Shown here: piece after piece, positions 53,057 through 61,055 of the stretch | How positions within the stretch are numbered: position 1 is the stretch's first letter | Layout: the number at the start of each line of letters is the position of its first letter | NCBI RefSeq assembly: GCF_020010925.1 | Contig: NZ_JAGJBZ010000002.1 | Coordinates: 1,736,001-1,800,000 of the forward strand | Source: Streptomyces griseiscabiei | GTDB taxonomy: Bacteria; Actinomycetota; Actinomycetes; Streptomycetales; Streptomycetaceae | DNA: 64,000 bases | Direction: 5' to 3' | Translations under genes and position numbers: made by a program | The notes under the pieces: generated by a model | The model's input: the letters and a program-made list of their open reading frames with translations, nothing else | Databases searched by the model: none | Told to the model about the DNA's origin: nothing

Positions 53057-53824
53057 TCACCGAGCGGTCAGCACCCGCGCCCCCGCCGCCGTGATCGCCA
53101 CCGTGTGCTCCGCGTGCGCCGCCCGGGACCCGTCGTCCGTGCGCAGCGTCCACCCGTCCGGAGCCGCGTGATACCCGTCGCCACCCCCACCGATCACCAT
53201 CGGCTCGATCGCCAGCACCATCCCGTGCCGCAACCGCATCCCCCGCCCGGGCCGCCCCTCGTTCGGCACGGCGGGATCCTCGTGCATCCGGCGGCCGATC
53301 CCATGGCCGCCGAACCCGTCGGGAATCCCGTACCCGGCGGCACGGCACACGGTGCCGATCGCGTGCGCGATGTCGCCGATGCGGTTGCCGACGACGGCCG
53401 CCTCGATACCCGCCGCCAGCGCGCGTTCGGCCGTCTCGACGAGCCGCAGGTCGGCCGCGCGGGGCGTGCCCACCACGAAGCTGATCGCCGAGTCCCCGGC
53501 CCAGCCGCCGAGTTCGGCGCCGTAGTCGACGGAGAGGAGGTCACCGTCGCGCAGCCGGTACGACGTCGGGATGCCGTGCACGATCGCGTCGTTCACGGAG
53601 GCGCAGATCACCGCGGGGAAGGGCGTGGGCGCGAAGGAGGGGCGGTAGCCCAGGAAGGGCGACGACGCGCCTGCCTTCCGCAGCACCTCGTGCGCCACCT
53701 CGTCCAGTTCGAGCAGGGAGACCCCCACGGCTGCGGCCTCCCGCACCGCGCTGAGCCCTTGCCCCACGACCTGCCCGGTCTCGTACATCGCGTCGATCGA
53801 CGCATCCGTCTTCAGTTCCACCAT
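53057..53824 (-). CDS. map: type I methionine aminopeptidase
   Basis: A 255-residue enzyme removing N-terminal methionine. Metal ligands are in LLSVDYGAELGGWAGDSAIS (two Asp), GGHGIGRRMHEDP (His), LAIEPMVI (Glu) and AHAEHTVAIT (Glu). FAPTPFPAVICASVNDAIVHGIP is the family signature region. The sequence lacks the zinc-finger extension of longer actinomycete forms. TATAGT lies seven bases before the ATG with no ribosome-binding site, so the mRNA is probably leaderless. It is divergent from a small XRE regulator, an unusual context for a housekeeping enzyme; it may be a secondary, conditionally expressed copy. Confidence 0.93.
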   Translation of the reverse strand: MVELKTDASIDAMYETGQVVGQGLSAVREAAAVGVSLLELDEVAHEVLRKAGASSPFLGYRPSFAPTPFPAVICASVNDAIVHGIPTSYRLRDGDLLSVDYGAELGGWAGDSAISFVVGTPRAADLRLVETAERALAAGIEAAVVGNRIGDIAHAIGTVCRAAGYGIPDGFGGHGIGRRMHEDPAVPNEGRPGRGMRLRHGMVLAIEPMVIGGGGDGYHAAPDGWTLRTDDGSRAAHAEHTVAITAAGARVLTAR

Positions 53825-53897
53825 GCCAATTACTATACCGATCGTTGCCCAATTAATATACCGGTCGGCCGCTGGGGGTCGGTATTAGAATGGGTGC
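53825..53897. promoter_or_regulatory. divergent map/XRE promoter region with three TATACCG-type half-sites
   Basis: Only 73 bases separate the two start codons. TATACCGATCG (53834-53844) and TATACCGGTCG (53857-53867) are direct repeats 23 bases apart, and GGTCGGTATTA (53877-53887) is an inverted third copy. TATAGT serves map (53837-53832) and TAGAAT (53886-53891) the XRE gene, so the outer half-sites overlap both -10 boxes. AT content is far above the surroundings. Confidence 0.75.
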
Positions 53898-54176
53898 ATG
53901 GTGCGCACCCCACTGACCCCCGAAGAGCGCGAACGCGGCGAGCGGCTCGGCCGGTTGCTGCGCGAGGCCCGCGGCGGTCGCAGCATGGCGGAGATCGCCG
54001 CCGGCGCCGGTCTCTCCGCCGAGACCCTCCGGAAGATCGAGACCGGCCGTGCCCCCACCCCGGCCTTCTTCACGATCGCCGCCCTCGCCCGCACGCTCGG
54101 GCTGTCCATGGACGAGCTGGTCACGCGCTGCGCACCAACCGAGGCGACCACCCCGACGGCCGCCGCGGTGGCCTGA
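53898..54176 (+). CDS. XRE-family helix-turn-helix regulator
   Basis: A 92-residue protein made almost entirely of a Cro/C1-type domain: GERLGRLLREARGGRSMAEI, AAGAGLSAETLRKIETGRAP and FFTIAALARTLGLSMDELV, followed by a short Thr/Ala tail. It probably represses itself and the divergent aminopeptidase through the three half-sites between them. TAGAAT is six bases from the ATG, giving a likely leaderless mRNA. Confidence 0.9.
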   Translation: MVRTPLTPEERERGERLGRLLREARGGRSMAEIAAGAGLSAETLRKIETGRAPTPAFFTIAALARTLGLSMDELVTRCAPTEATTPTAAAVA

Positions 54177-54236
54177 GCCGCGCCGCCGCGCACAGCACAC
54201 TGCGTCCACTCTGAAAACTTCACGTAGCCCTCCTGT

Positions 54237-54251
54237 AACACAACTGGTGTT
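54237..54251. promoter_or_regulatory. palindrome AACAC-N5-GTGTT
   Basis: A perfect inverted repeat with five-base arms lies 42 bases before the start of the next gene, in an AT-richer interval (CTGTAACACAACTGG). It may be an operator or part of the promoter; the sequence alone does not decide. Confidence 0.4.
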
Positions 54252-54293
54252 TTCTTGCCGACCGGAGCACTCCAGTCGGCCGGGGAGCATGCG

Positions 54294-55868
54294 ATGGCGG
54301 TGGATCAACTCCCGGGACAGGTGCGGGAGTTCGCGGGATACCTGAACAAGCTGATGACGAAGCTGGACCAGGGCGGCGGCTGGTGCGCCGTCTTCTGGCA
54401 ACGGGACCCCGACGGGATGCGAGCCTGCCTCGACGGCCTGGAGGTGCCGCCCTGGGACGTCGTCGAGGCGCTGATGCACGACCTCGACGTCGCGTACGGC
54501 CCCGCCGCCGCGGCCCAGGAGACCGAGCGGGCCCGGGTCCTGCACCGCGCCTCGCTCGCCGCCCACGACTCCCGGCCCGGCGGCCGTGCGGCCCTCGGCG
54601 ACCGGCTCGACGTCATGCTCCGCGAACAGCGCTACGCCGCCGACCGCACCGCCGAACTCGGCCGTCGCCTGCGGACCGCCACCACCCAGGAGGAGGCCGA
54701 CTCCGTCCGTCTCGACCTGGCCTGGGCCCACGACGACCACGAACGCGCCACGGCCCGCTGCGCGGAACTGCGCACCCGCATCGACGACGCCGACCGCCGC
54801 GCCCCGCACCATCCCGTGCGGGGCGCGTCACGCTTCCCGGCGAACCACGCCGGGGACGTCTTCCGGGTTCCGGAAGCACGGCAGTCCCCGGCCGACGCGC
54901 CGGAGCATCACGACAGGCGTACGCCGGAGCGCCGCGCGCCCGAGGGGCCCAGCACGCACCCCACCGGGCATGACGCCTACGCCTCTGCCGTTCCCGACCC
55001 CGGCGACCCCGGTGCCCCCAACCGGACCACCCCCGCTCCCACCACGGGCGCGCCCGCCCCTGAGCCCGTCTCGGAAGCCCCCGTCTCGGCGGCCCCCGCG
55101 CAGGAACCCCCTGCCGCCCCGCCCGCCAAGCAGCGCTCCAAGCGGCGCCCGCGAGGGGGCGCGCGTTTCGCCGGGGCGGTGGAGGCCGAGGAGGCGGCGC
55201 CCGCCGTCGTGCCCCAGGACGCACCGGCCGCCGGGCGCAAGGGGCGTGCGCCCCGGGGTGCCCGTTACGCGGGTGTCGCGGAGCCGGCCGAGGCGTCGAA
55301 GCCGCGGCCGAAGCGGCCGCAGGCGCGGGAGGCGCTGGACGACGAGGCGCGGCGGGCGGTCGCCGCGACCGTGGAACGGCTGGTGCGGCTGCGCCGGGAG
55401 GGCCGCAGCGGGGAGGCGCACGCCCTGCTCGTGGAGGTGGCGCAGGGGCCCGCCGCCCGGTTCCCGCTGCTCGCGGCCGACCTGCACCGCGCGGGGCTGG
55501 ACGCCGACTGGGCGACCCTGCTGTGGGAGGCGGGCTCACTGCCCGCCGACCGGCTGGTCGCGGTCGCGGACGCCCTGCACGCGGTGGGCCGTGCCTCGGA
55601 CGGGGAGCAGATGCTGCGGCAGGGCGTGTCCCGGCCCGCCGAGGAGATCGGTGAGGCAGCCGTCGCCTTCCTCGCCGAGGGGCGCGAACGACAGGCGCGT
55701 GCGCTGCTCGACGTATATGTACGCGTCCGCACACCGGAGGAGGCGGCGCACAGTGCCGAGGCGCATCCACGCCGGCTCGTCCCCCTCGTGCTGAGGGCGG
55801 CGCGCGGTGTCTCCGAGGAGCGCCACCGCGAGGTGGCGCACGCACTGCGCGTGCGGGGTCTCGCCTGA
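54294..55868 (+). CDS. Streptomyces protein with disordered middle and helical C-terminus
   Basis: A 524-residue protein. Residues 1-170 are a conserved-looking helical N-terminus (LPGQVREFAGYLNKLMTKLD, WCAVFWQRDPDGMRACLDG, VVEALMHDLDVAYG, then long Arg/Glu/Ala helices that could be coiled coil). Residues about 170-345 are low complexity (Pro, Ala, Thr, Glu) with a repeated K-G-R-A-P-R-G-A-R-Y/F-A-G-V/A motif seen twice. Residues 350-524 are alpha-helical repeats (VERLVRLRREGRSGEAHALL, WEAGSLPADRLVAVADALH) resembling TPR-like units. I recall similar N-termini in Streptomyces regulatory proteins but cannot assign a function. GGGAG lies eight bases before the ATG. Confidence 0.65.
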   Translation: MAVDQLPGQVREFAGYLNKLMTKLDQGGGWCAVFWQRDPDGMRACLDGLEVPPWDVVEALMHDLDVAYGPAAAAQETERARVLHRASLAAHDSRPGGRAALGDRLDVMLREQRYAADRTAELGRRLRTATTQEEADSVRLDLAWAHDDHERATARCAELRTRIDDADRRAPHHPVRGASRFPANHAGDVFRVPEARQSPADAPEHHDRRTPERRAPEGPSTHPTGHDAYASAVPDPGDPGAPNRTTPAPTTGAPAPEPVSEAPVSAAPAQEPPAAPPAKQRSKRRPRGGARFAGAVEAEEAAPAVVPQDAPAAGRKGRAPRGARYAGVAEPAEASKPRPKRPQAREALDDEARRAVAATVERLVRLRREGRSGEAHALLVEVAQGPAARFPLLAADLHRAGLDADWATLLWEAGSLPADRLVAVADALHAVGRASDGEQMLRQGVSRPAEEIGEAAVAFLAEGRERQARALLDVYVRVRTPEEAAHSAEAHPRRLVPLVLRAARGVSEERHREVAHALRVRGLA

Positions 55869-55892
55869 ACCCGCCCGGTGCCGGCGAGGTCC

Positions 55893-55953
55893 GTGATCCC
55901 TGTGATCCCGCGAAACACAGGCGTGATCACCCACTGGAGTGCGAAACGTGATC
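55893..55953 (+). repeat. four GTGATC boxes upstream of the pyrimidine/hydantoin cluster
   Basis: GTGATC occurs at 55893, 55902, 55923 and 55948; the third is part of GTGATCAC, a palindrome. Two CGAAAC boxes (55911 and 55942) are interspersed. The set lies 124-184 bases before the first ureidopropionase start, in the position of an activator or repressor site. Confidence 0.5.
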
Positions 55954-56010
55954 GACTCGGCCGGTTGACGACGATGGTCTTGCCCAGCCCGTCGACGGGG
56001 CTTAGTTTCA

Positions 56011-56045
56011 AGCCTCTACGGCCTGCGTCTACGGGCGTAGAGGCT
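56011..56045 (+). promoter_or_regulatory. perfect 10-base inverted repeat before the first ureidopropionase
   Basis: AGCCTCTACG (56011-56020) and CGTAGAGGCT (56036-56045) are exact reverse complements with 15 bases between, ending 31 bases before the start codon. The spacing suits an operator covering the promoter start or a leader hairpin. Confidence 0.65.
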
Positions 56046-56076
56046 CTCCGAGGTCCCTGTCGAAGGAGCACCTGAC

Positions 56077-56919
56077 ATGGCCAACGTCGTACGTGCCGCT
56101 CTGGTCCAGGCGACCTGGACCGGCGACACCGAGTCCATGGTCGCCAAGCACGTCGAACACGCCCGTGAGGCGGCCCGGCAGGGCGCGAAGGTGATCGGCT
56201 TCCAGGAAGTCTTCAACGCGCCCTACTTCTGCCAGGTCCAGGAACCGGAGCACTACGCCTGGGCGGAACCCGTGCCGGACGGCCCGACGGTGACCCGCAT
56301 GCGGGAACTGGCCCGCGAGACCGGCATGGTGATCGTCGTCCCGGTCTTCGAGGTCGAGCAGTCCGGGTTCTACTACAACACCGCGGCCGTGATCGATGCC
56401 GACGGCACCTACCTCGGCAAGTACCGCAAGCACCACATCCCCCAGGTCAAGGGCTTCTGGGAGAAGTACTACTTCAAGCCCGGCAACCTCGGCTGGCCCG
56501 TCTTCGACACGGCGGTCGGCAAGGTCGGCGTCTACATCTGCTACGACCGCCACTTCCCCGAGGGCTGGCGCCAGCTCGGCCTGAACGGCGCCCAGCTCGT
56601 CTACAACCCGTCCGCCACCCATCGCGGCCTGTCCTCCCACCTCTGGCAGCTGGAACAGCCCGCGGCGGCCGTCGCCAACGAGTACTTCGTCGCGGCGATC
56701 AACCGGGTCGGCGTCGAGGAGTACGGGGACAACGACTTCTACGGCACCTCCTACTTCGTCGACCCGCGCGGCAAGTTCGTCGGCGAGGTCGCCAGCGACA
56801 AGGGCGAGGAACTGGTCGTACGGGACCTCGACTTCGACCTGATCGAGAACGTGCGGCAGCAGTGGGCGTTCTACCGGGACCGCCGGCCCGACGCGTACGA
56901 AGGGCTCGTCCAGCCCTGA
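56077..56919 (+). CDS. beta-ureidopropionase-type nitrilase-superfamily amidohydrolase, copy 1
   Basis: A 280-residue carbon-nitrogen hydrolase. The catalytic triad is expected at Glu44 (GFQEVFNAPY), Lys118 (KYRKHHIP) and Cys155 (YICYDRHFPEGWR). The FQE, KHHIPQV and DNDFYGTSYFVDP segments are typical of beta-ureidopropionase and N-carbamoyl-D-amino acid hydrolases, so the likely reaction is N-carbamoyl-beta-alanine to beta-alanine, CO2 and ammonia. Copy 2 (60111) has the same length and catalytic positions. AAGGAG lies nine bases before the ATG. It opens a rightward cluster with aminotransferase, PucR and hydantoinase genes. The gene's end has been tandemly copied downstream. Confidence 0.9.
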   Translation: MANVVRAALVQATWTGDTESMVAKHVEHAREAARQGAKVIGFQEVFNAPYFCQVQEPEHYAWAEPVPDGPTVTRMRELARETGMVIVVPVFEVEQSGFYYNTAAVIDADGTYLGKYRKHHIPQVKGFWEKYYFKPGNLGWPVFDTAVGKVGVYICYDRHFPEGWRQLGLNGAQLVYNPSATHRGLSSHLWQLEQPAAAVANEYFVAAINRVGVEEYGDNDFYGTSYFVDPRGKFVGEVASDKGEELVVRDLDFDLIENVRQQWAFYRDRRPDAYEGLVQP

Positions 56920-57000
56920 CAGGACTCGACCGGCCCTGACGGGACTCGACCGGCCCTGACGGGACTCGACCGGCCCTGACGGGACTCGACCGGCCCTGAC
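56901..57000 (+). repeat. 20-base tandem repeat grown from the gene's own 3' end
   Basis: Four units of 20 bases (56921-57000), consensus GGGACTCGACCGGCCCTGAC, are identical except the first base of unit 1. The 20 bases just before (56901-56920), which encode the last residues and stop codon of the ureidopropionase, match the unit at 16 of 20 positions. Each unit therefore repeats the stop region CCCTGAC. Confidence 0.92.
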
Positions 57001-57062
57001 GTGGGCACGTACAGCCGTGACACACGCAGAACCCGTACCGCAGTGAAAGGAGTGGTGCAGCC

Positions 57063-58349
57063 GTGACCGACGAACTGCTCGGACGCCACAAGGCCGTACT
57101 GCCCGACTGGCTCGCGCTCTACTACGCGGACCCGCTGGAGATCACCCACGGCGAGGGCCGTCACGTCTGGGACGCCGGGGGCACCAAGTACCTCGACTTC
57201 TTCGGCGGCATCCTCACCACGATGACGGCGCACGCGCTGCCCGAGGTCACCAAGGCGGTGAGCGAGCAGGCCGGGCGGATCATCCACTCCTCCACGCTCT
57301 ACCTCAACCGGCCGATGGTCGAACTCGCCGAGCGGATCGCGCAGATGTCCGGCATCCCGGACGCCCGCGTCTTCTTCACCACCTCCGGCACCGAGGCCAA
57401 CGACACCGCGCTGATGCTGGCGACGACCTACCGCCGCAGCAACCAGATCATGGCGATGCGCAACAGCTACCACGGCCGCTCGTTCAGCGCTGTCGGCATC
57501 ACCGGCAACAAGGGCTGGTCGCCGACGTCGCTGTCCCCGCTCCAGACGCTGTACGTGCACGGCGGTGTGCGCACCCGCGGCCCGTACGCCGATCTCAGCG
57601 ACGCCGACTTCATCACCGCCTGTGTCGCCGACCTGGAGGACCTGCTCGGCCACGGCCGCCCGCCGGCCGCGCTGATCGCCGAGCCGATCCAGGGCGTCGG
57701 CGGCTTCACCTCCCCGCCGGACGGCCTGTACGCGGCCTTCCGCGAGGTGCTGCAACGCCACGGCGTGCTGTGGATCGCGGACGAGGTGCAGACCGGCTGG
57801 GGCCGCACCGGCGACAACTTCTGGGGCTGGCAGGCGCACGGGCAGAACGGCCCGCCGGACATCCTCACCTTCGCCAAGGGCATCGGCAACGGCATGTCCA
57901 TCGGCGGTGTCGTCGCCCGCTCCGAGGTCATGAACTGCCTCGACAGCAACTCGATCTCGACGTTCGGCGGCACCCAGATCACCATGGCCGCCGGCCTCGC
58001 CAACCTCAACTACCTGATCGAGCACGACCTCCAGGGCAACGCGCGGCGCGTCGGCGGACTGCTCATCGAGCGGCTGCGGGCGATCACCGCGCAGATCCCG
58101 GCGGTCAAGGAGGTCCGCGGCCGGGGCCTCATGCTCGGCATCGAGCTGGTGAAGCCCGGCACCGACGAGGCGAACCCGGAGGCCGCGTCCGCCGTCCTCG
58201 AAGCCGCCCGCCGGGAGGGCCTGCTGATCGGCAAGGGCGGCGGCCACAACACCAGCGCGCTGCGGATCGCGCCCCCGCTGTCGCTGACCGTCGCCGAGGC
58301 CGAGGAGGGCGCCGACGCCCTCGAACGGGCTCTGAGGAGCATTCAGTAG
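57063..58349 (+). CDS. class III (omega) aminotransferase
   Basis: A 428-residue PLP enzyme. FTTSGTEANDTALMLA binds the cofactor phosphate, SYHGRSFSAVGITG, LIAEPIQGVGG, WIADEVQTGWGRTG (Asp binding the pyridine nitrogen) and LTFAKGIGNGMSIGG (PLP-binding Lys) are the class III signature. In a cluster producing beta-alanine it probably transfers its amino group to an oxo acid, giving malonate semialdehyde; related enzymes use alanine and glyoxylate, which would tie in with allantoin breakdown. The GTG has AAAGGAG upstream. It lies after the 20-base tandem repeats and 28 bases before the PucR gene. Confidence 0.9.
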   Translation: MTDELLGRHKAVLPDWLALYYADPLEITHGEGRHVWDAGGTKYLDFFGGILTTMTAHALPEVTKAVSEQAGRIIHSSTLYLNRPMVELAERIAQMSGIPDARVFFTTSGTEANDTALMLATTYRRSNQIMAMRNSYHGRSFSAVGITGNKGWSPTSLSPLQTLYVHGGVRTRGPYADLSDADFITACVADLEDLLGHGRPPAALIAEPIQGVGGFTSPPDGLYAAFREVLQRHGVLWIADEVQTGWGRTGDNFWGWQAHGQNGPPDILTFAKGIGNGMSIGGVVARSEVMNCLDSNSISTFGGTQITMAAGLANLNYLIEHDLQGNARRVGGLLIERLRAITAQIPAVKEVRGRGLMLGIELVKPGTDEANPEAASAVLEAARREGLLIGKGGGHNTSALRIAPPLSLTVAEAEEGADALERALRSIQ

Positions 58350-58377
58350 CACCAGCACAGATCTGAGGAACACCGCC

Positions 58378-59955
58378 ATGACCACCACCCCGGCCACCGC
58401 TGTGGAACCCGCCCTGTCCGTACGGCAGGTCCTCGCCCTGGACCGGGTCCTCGCCGGAGAGCCCGAGGTGGTGGCCGGGGCCGGTCAGCTCGACCGTCCC
58501 GTGCGCTGGGTGCATGTGGCCGAGGCCCCCGACGTGGGCGTGATGCTCACCGGCGGCGAGATGGTCCTCACCACCGGGGTCCTGCTCGCCGGGGACGAGG
58601 ACGCCCAGGCCGAGTACATCCGCTCGCTCCACCGGGCCGAGGCCGCCGCCGTCGTCCTCGGACTCGGCCGGGCCTTCCCGACACCGCCCGACGTGATGCG
58701 CAGGGCGGCGGAGCGGTGCGATCTGCCGATGGTGGTGCTGCACCGGCCGTTCCCCTTCGCCGAACTCACCGAGGAGGTCCAGTCCCGGCTGGTCCGGCGG
58801 AAGTTCGCCGCCGTCAGCCTCTCGGAGGCCGTCCGCACGGCGCTGACCGGGCTGATCACCGCCGGTGCCCCGCTGCAGCGGCTGCTCGACGAGATCGCCC
58901 ACCACGCCGGCTGCCCGCTCGTCGTCACCAACCTCGCCCACCGCGTCCTCGCCACGGCGGGGGAGCGGTCGGCGGTCGACGACGTCCTGCGCGACTGGGA
59001 ACGCATCTCCCGGCAGGCGGGCGGCAACCAGGTCGACGGCTGGATCCGGGCCGAGCTGGGCGGACGCGGCGAGCGCTGGGGCCAGATCGTGCTCTGCGGC
59101 CACCGGGGCGACGTCGCCACCGGGCGGCTGCTCGCCGACCGGGCCGCCGAGGCACTCGTCCTCCACCGGATGCTCGTGGGCTCGGCGCACTCCTGGGAGG
59201 AGCAGTCCGCGCAGGGCCTCCTGACGGACCTCGTCTCCGGGGTCGTACCGGCCCGGCAGCTGCTGCCGAGGGCACGGGCCGCCGGGCTGCCGGTCAACCG
59301 CCGTACGTTCGTACCCCTCGTCGTACGGGACGGTGATCCGGCCCAACTCGACCGTGTCCTGCGGATGCTGGGGCTGCCCGGACTCGTCGCCGAGCTGGCG
59401 GAGGGGGTCACCGCCGTCCTGCTCAGTCTCGCCCGGGACCAGGACGCGACCGCGCTCACCGCGCACTTCGCGGCCCGGCTGCGGTCCGAGTCGGGCGTAC
59501 GGACGACGGTCGTGGCCGCCGCCGAGGCACGGACCGTCTGGGAGGACGTGCCGGGCGGGCTGCGCGAGGCCCGGCACGTGGCCGACGCCGTCGCCCAGTC
59601 CGCCGCGACCGGGCTGGACCTCCCCGTCGTCGTACGCCTCCGCGACGTCCATCTGCGGGGCCTGGTAAGGCTGTTGCGGGACGACCCCCACGTCCAGGCC
59701 TTCGCCGAGCGGGAGTTGGACGGGCTGCTGTGCGGCGACGGGCACGCGGAGCAGGACCTGCTGCCCGTGCTGCGCACCTATCTCGCGACCGGCCGCAACA
59801 AGTCGCACACCGCGCAACTGCACCACGTCAGCCGGCCCGCGCTGTACCGCCGGCTCGAAGCCATAGAGGCCCGCCTCGGGGTGGACCTCGACGACTTCGA
59901 ACAGGCCGCCTCCGTCCACATCGCCCTCCTCGCACACGACGCGCAACAGGGCTGA
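58378..59955 (+). CDS. PucR-family transcriptional regulator
   Basis: A 525-residue regulator with the usual PucR layout: N-terminal PucR/XylR-like sensing domain (about 14-125, LDRPVRWVHVAEAPDVGVML, GGEMVLTTGVLL), a GGDEF-like middle (about 285-400) and the C-terminal PucR helix-turn-helix (LLPVLRTYLATGRNKSHTAQ, HHVSRPALYRRLEAIEARLG). PucR of Bacillus activates purine-catabolism genes; this one probably controls the surrounding pyrimidine/hydantoin cluster. GAGGAA precedes the ATG. It is inside the cluster, 28 bases after the aminotransferase gene, so it may be cotranscribed with its targets. Confidence 0.9.
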   Translation: MTTTPATAVEPALSVRQVLALDRVLAGEPEVVAGAGQLDRPVRWVHVAEAPDVGVMLTGGEMVLTTGVLLAGDEDAQAEYIRSLHRAEAAAVVLGLGRAFPTPPDVMRRAAERCDLPMVVLHRPFPFAELTEEVQSRLVRRKFAAVSLSEAVRTALTGLITAGAPLQRLLDEIAHHAGCPLVVTNLAHRVLATAGERSAVDDVLRDWERISRQAGGNQVDGWIRAELGGRGERWGQIVLCGHRGDVATGRLLADRAAEALVLHRMLVGSAHSWEEQSAQGLLTDLVSGVVPARQLLPRARAAGLPVNRRTFVPLVVRDGDPAQLDRVLRMLGLPGLVAELAEGVTAVLLSLARDQDATALTAHFAARLRSESGVRTTVVAAAEARTVWEDVPGGLREARHVADAVAQSAATGLDLPVVVRLRDVHLRGLVRLLRDDPHVQAFAERELDGLLCGDGHAEQDLLPVLRTYLATGRNKSHTAQLHHVSRPALYRRLEAIEARLGVDLDDFEQAASVHIALLAHDAQQG

Positions 59956-59993
59956 AACATGCCGGGACCTGCGAAAACGACGGTGAAACATGC
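59953..59993 (+). promoter_or_regulatory. TGAAACATGC direct repeats between pucR and the second ureidopropionase
   Basis: Two identical 10-base boxes (59953-59962 and 59984-59993) start 31 bases apart, about three helical turns. The first includes the pucR stop codon. They lie 118-158 bases before the next gene, a plausible activator site; PucR itself is an obvious candidate. Confidence 0.5.
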
Positions 59994-60110
59994 GCCCACG
60001 AAGGGGTGACACGGTGGAACGGAGAAGGCCCGCAGACGTGACACCGTGCCACTCAAACCGGCTTCCGGGACTTCCTACTCTCGCTGCACACCGAGTGACC
60101 GGAGGTCCCG

Positions 60111-60953
60111 ATGAGCAGAGTCATCCGCGCAGCGATCTTCCAGACGGCCTGGACCGGCGACAAGGAGTCGATGATCCAGGTCCACGAGCAGGCGGCCCGC
60201 GACGCGGCGGCCCAGGGCGCGCAGGTCATGTGCTTCCAGGAGCTGTTCTACGGGCCCTACTTCTGCCAGGTCCAGGACAAGGCGTTCTACGAGTACGCCG
60301 AGGCGATCCCCGACGGCCCGATCGTCAAGCGCTTCCAGGCGCTCGCCAAGGAGTTGGGCCTCGTCCTCGTGCTGCCGATGTACGAGGAGGAGCAGCCCGG
60401 TGTCCTCTACAACACCGCCGCGGTGATCGACGCGGACGGCAAGTACCTGGGCAAGTACCGCAAGCACCACATCCCCCAAGTCCCCGGATTCTGGGAGAAG
60501 TTCTACTTCCGCCCCGGCAACGCGGGCTGGCCCGTCTTCGACACCGCCGTGGGGCGGATCGGCGTCTACATCTGCTACGACCGCCACTTCCCGGAGGGCT
60601 GGCGTGCGCTCGGCCTCGGCGGCGCCGAGATCGTCTTCAACCCCTCGGCCACCTCGCGCGGCCTCTCCCGCTACCTCTGGCAGCTGGAGCAGCCCGCGTC
60701 GGCCGTCGCCAACGAGTACTTCATCGGCGCCATCAACCGGGTCGGCGTGGAGGAACTGGGCGACAACGACTTCTACGGCACCTCCTACTTCGTGGACCCC
60801 GAGGCCCAGTTCGTCGGCGAGGTGGCCAGCGACAAGGAGACCGAACTCGTCGTCCGCGACCTGGACCTGGCCAAGCTCCGCGAGGTCCGCGACCGCTGGC
60901 AGTTCTTCCGCGACCGCCGCCCGGACGCTTACGGCCCCTTGACCGCGCCGTAG
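60111..60953 (+). CDS. beta-ureidopropionase-type amidohydrolase, copy 2
   Basis: A 280-residue paralogue of the gene at 56077, with the same length and catalytic positions (Glu44 in CFQELFYGPY, Lys118 in KYRKHHIP, Cys155 in YICYDRHFPEGWR). Differences concentrate around residues 55-100 (the AFYEYAEAIPDGP and VLVLPMYEEEQPG regions) and the C-terminus, consistent with a shifted substrate preference, for example N-carbamoyl-beta-alanine versus N-carbamoyl-beta-aminoisobutyrate or N-carbamoyl-D-amino acids. GGAGG lies five bases before the ATG. It is followed by a repeat hairpin, then the hydantoinase. Confidence 0.9.
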   Translation: MSRVIRAAIFQTAWTGDKESMIQVHEQAARDAAAQGAQVMCFQELFYGPYFCQVQDKAFYEYAEAIPDGPIVKRFQALAKELGLVLVLPMYEEEQPGVLYNTAAVIDADGKYLGKYRKHHIPQVPGFWEKFYFRPGNAGWPVFDTAVGRIGVYICYDRHFPEGWRALGLGGAEIVFNPSATSRGLSRYLWQLEQPASAVANEYFIGAINRVGVEELGDNDFYGTSYFVDPEAQFVGEVASDKETELVVRDLDLAKLREVRDRWQFFRDRRPDAYGPLTAP

Positions 60954-60962
60954 CAACGCACG

Positions 60963-61040
60963 CCCCGCGCCCCTGGCTTTTCAGGGGCGCGGGGAACTGC
61001 GCGACCAGCCACAGACGACCGGCACTGTCCCGACAACCGA
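60963..61040. repeat. dispersed inverted repeat, copy G (compact hairpin plus right arm)
   Basis: CCCCGCGCCCCTG (60963-60975) and its exact reverse complement (60982-60994) with a six-base loop GCTTTT form a tight hairpin, followed by the AACTGCGCGACCAGCC right-arm tail and CCCGACAACC. It starts 9 bases after a stop and lies between codirectional genes, so it is a likely terminator or attenuator inside the cluster. Confidence 0.8.
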
Positions 61041-61055
61041 ACGGAGCGTGACCGA

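Noticed and set aside
56921..57000. Possible CRISPR array
   Set aside because: The 20-base units are head to tail with no unique spacers, and they derive from the neighbouring gene end.
60006..60021. GlnR half-site GTGAC-N6-GAACG upstream of the second ureidopropionase
   Set aside because: The second box matches GAAAC at only three of five positions and the paired half-site is missing.
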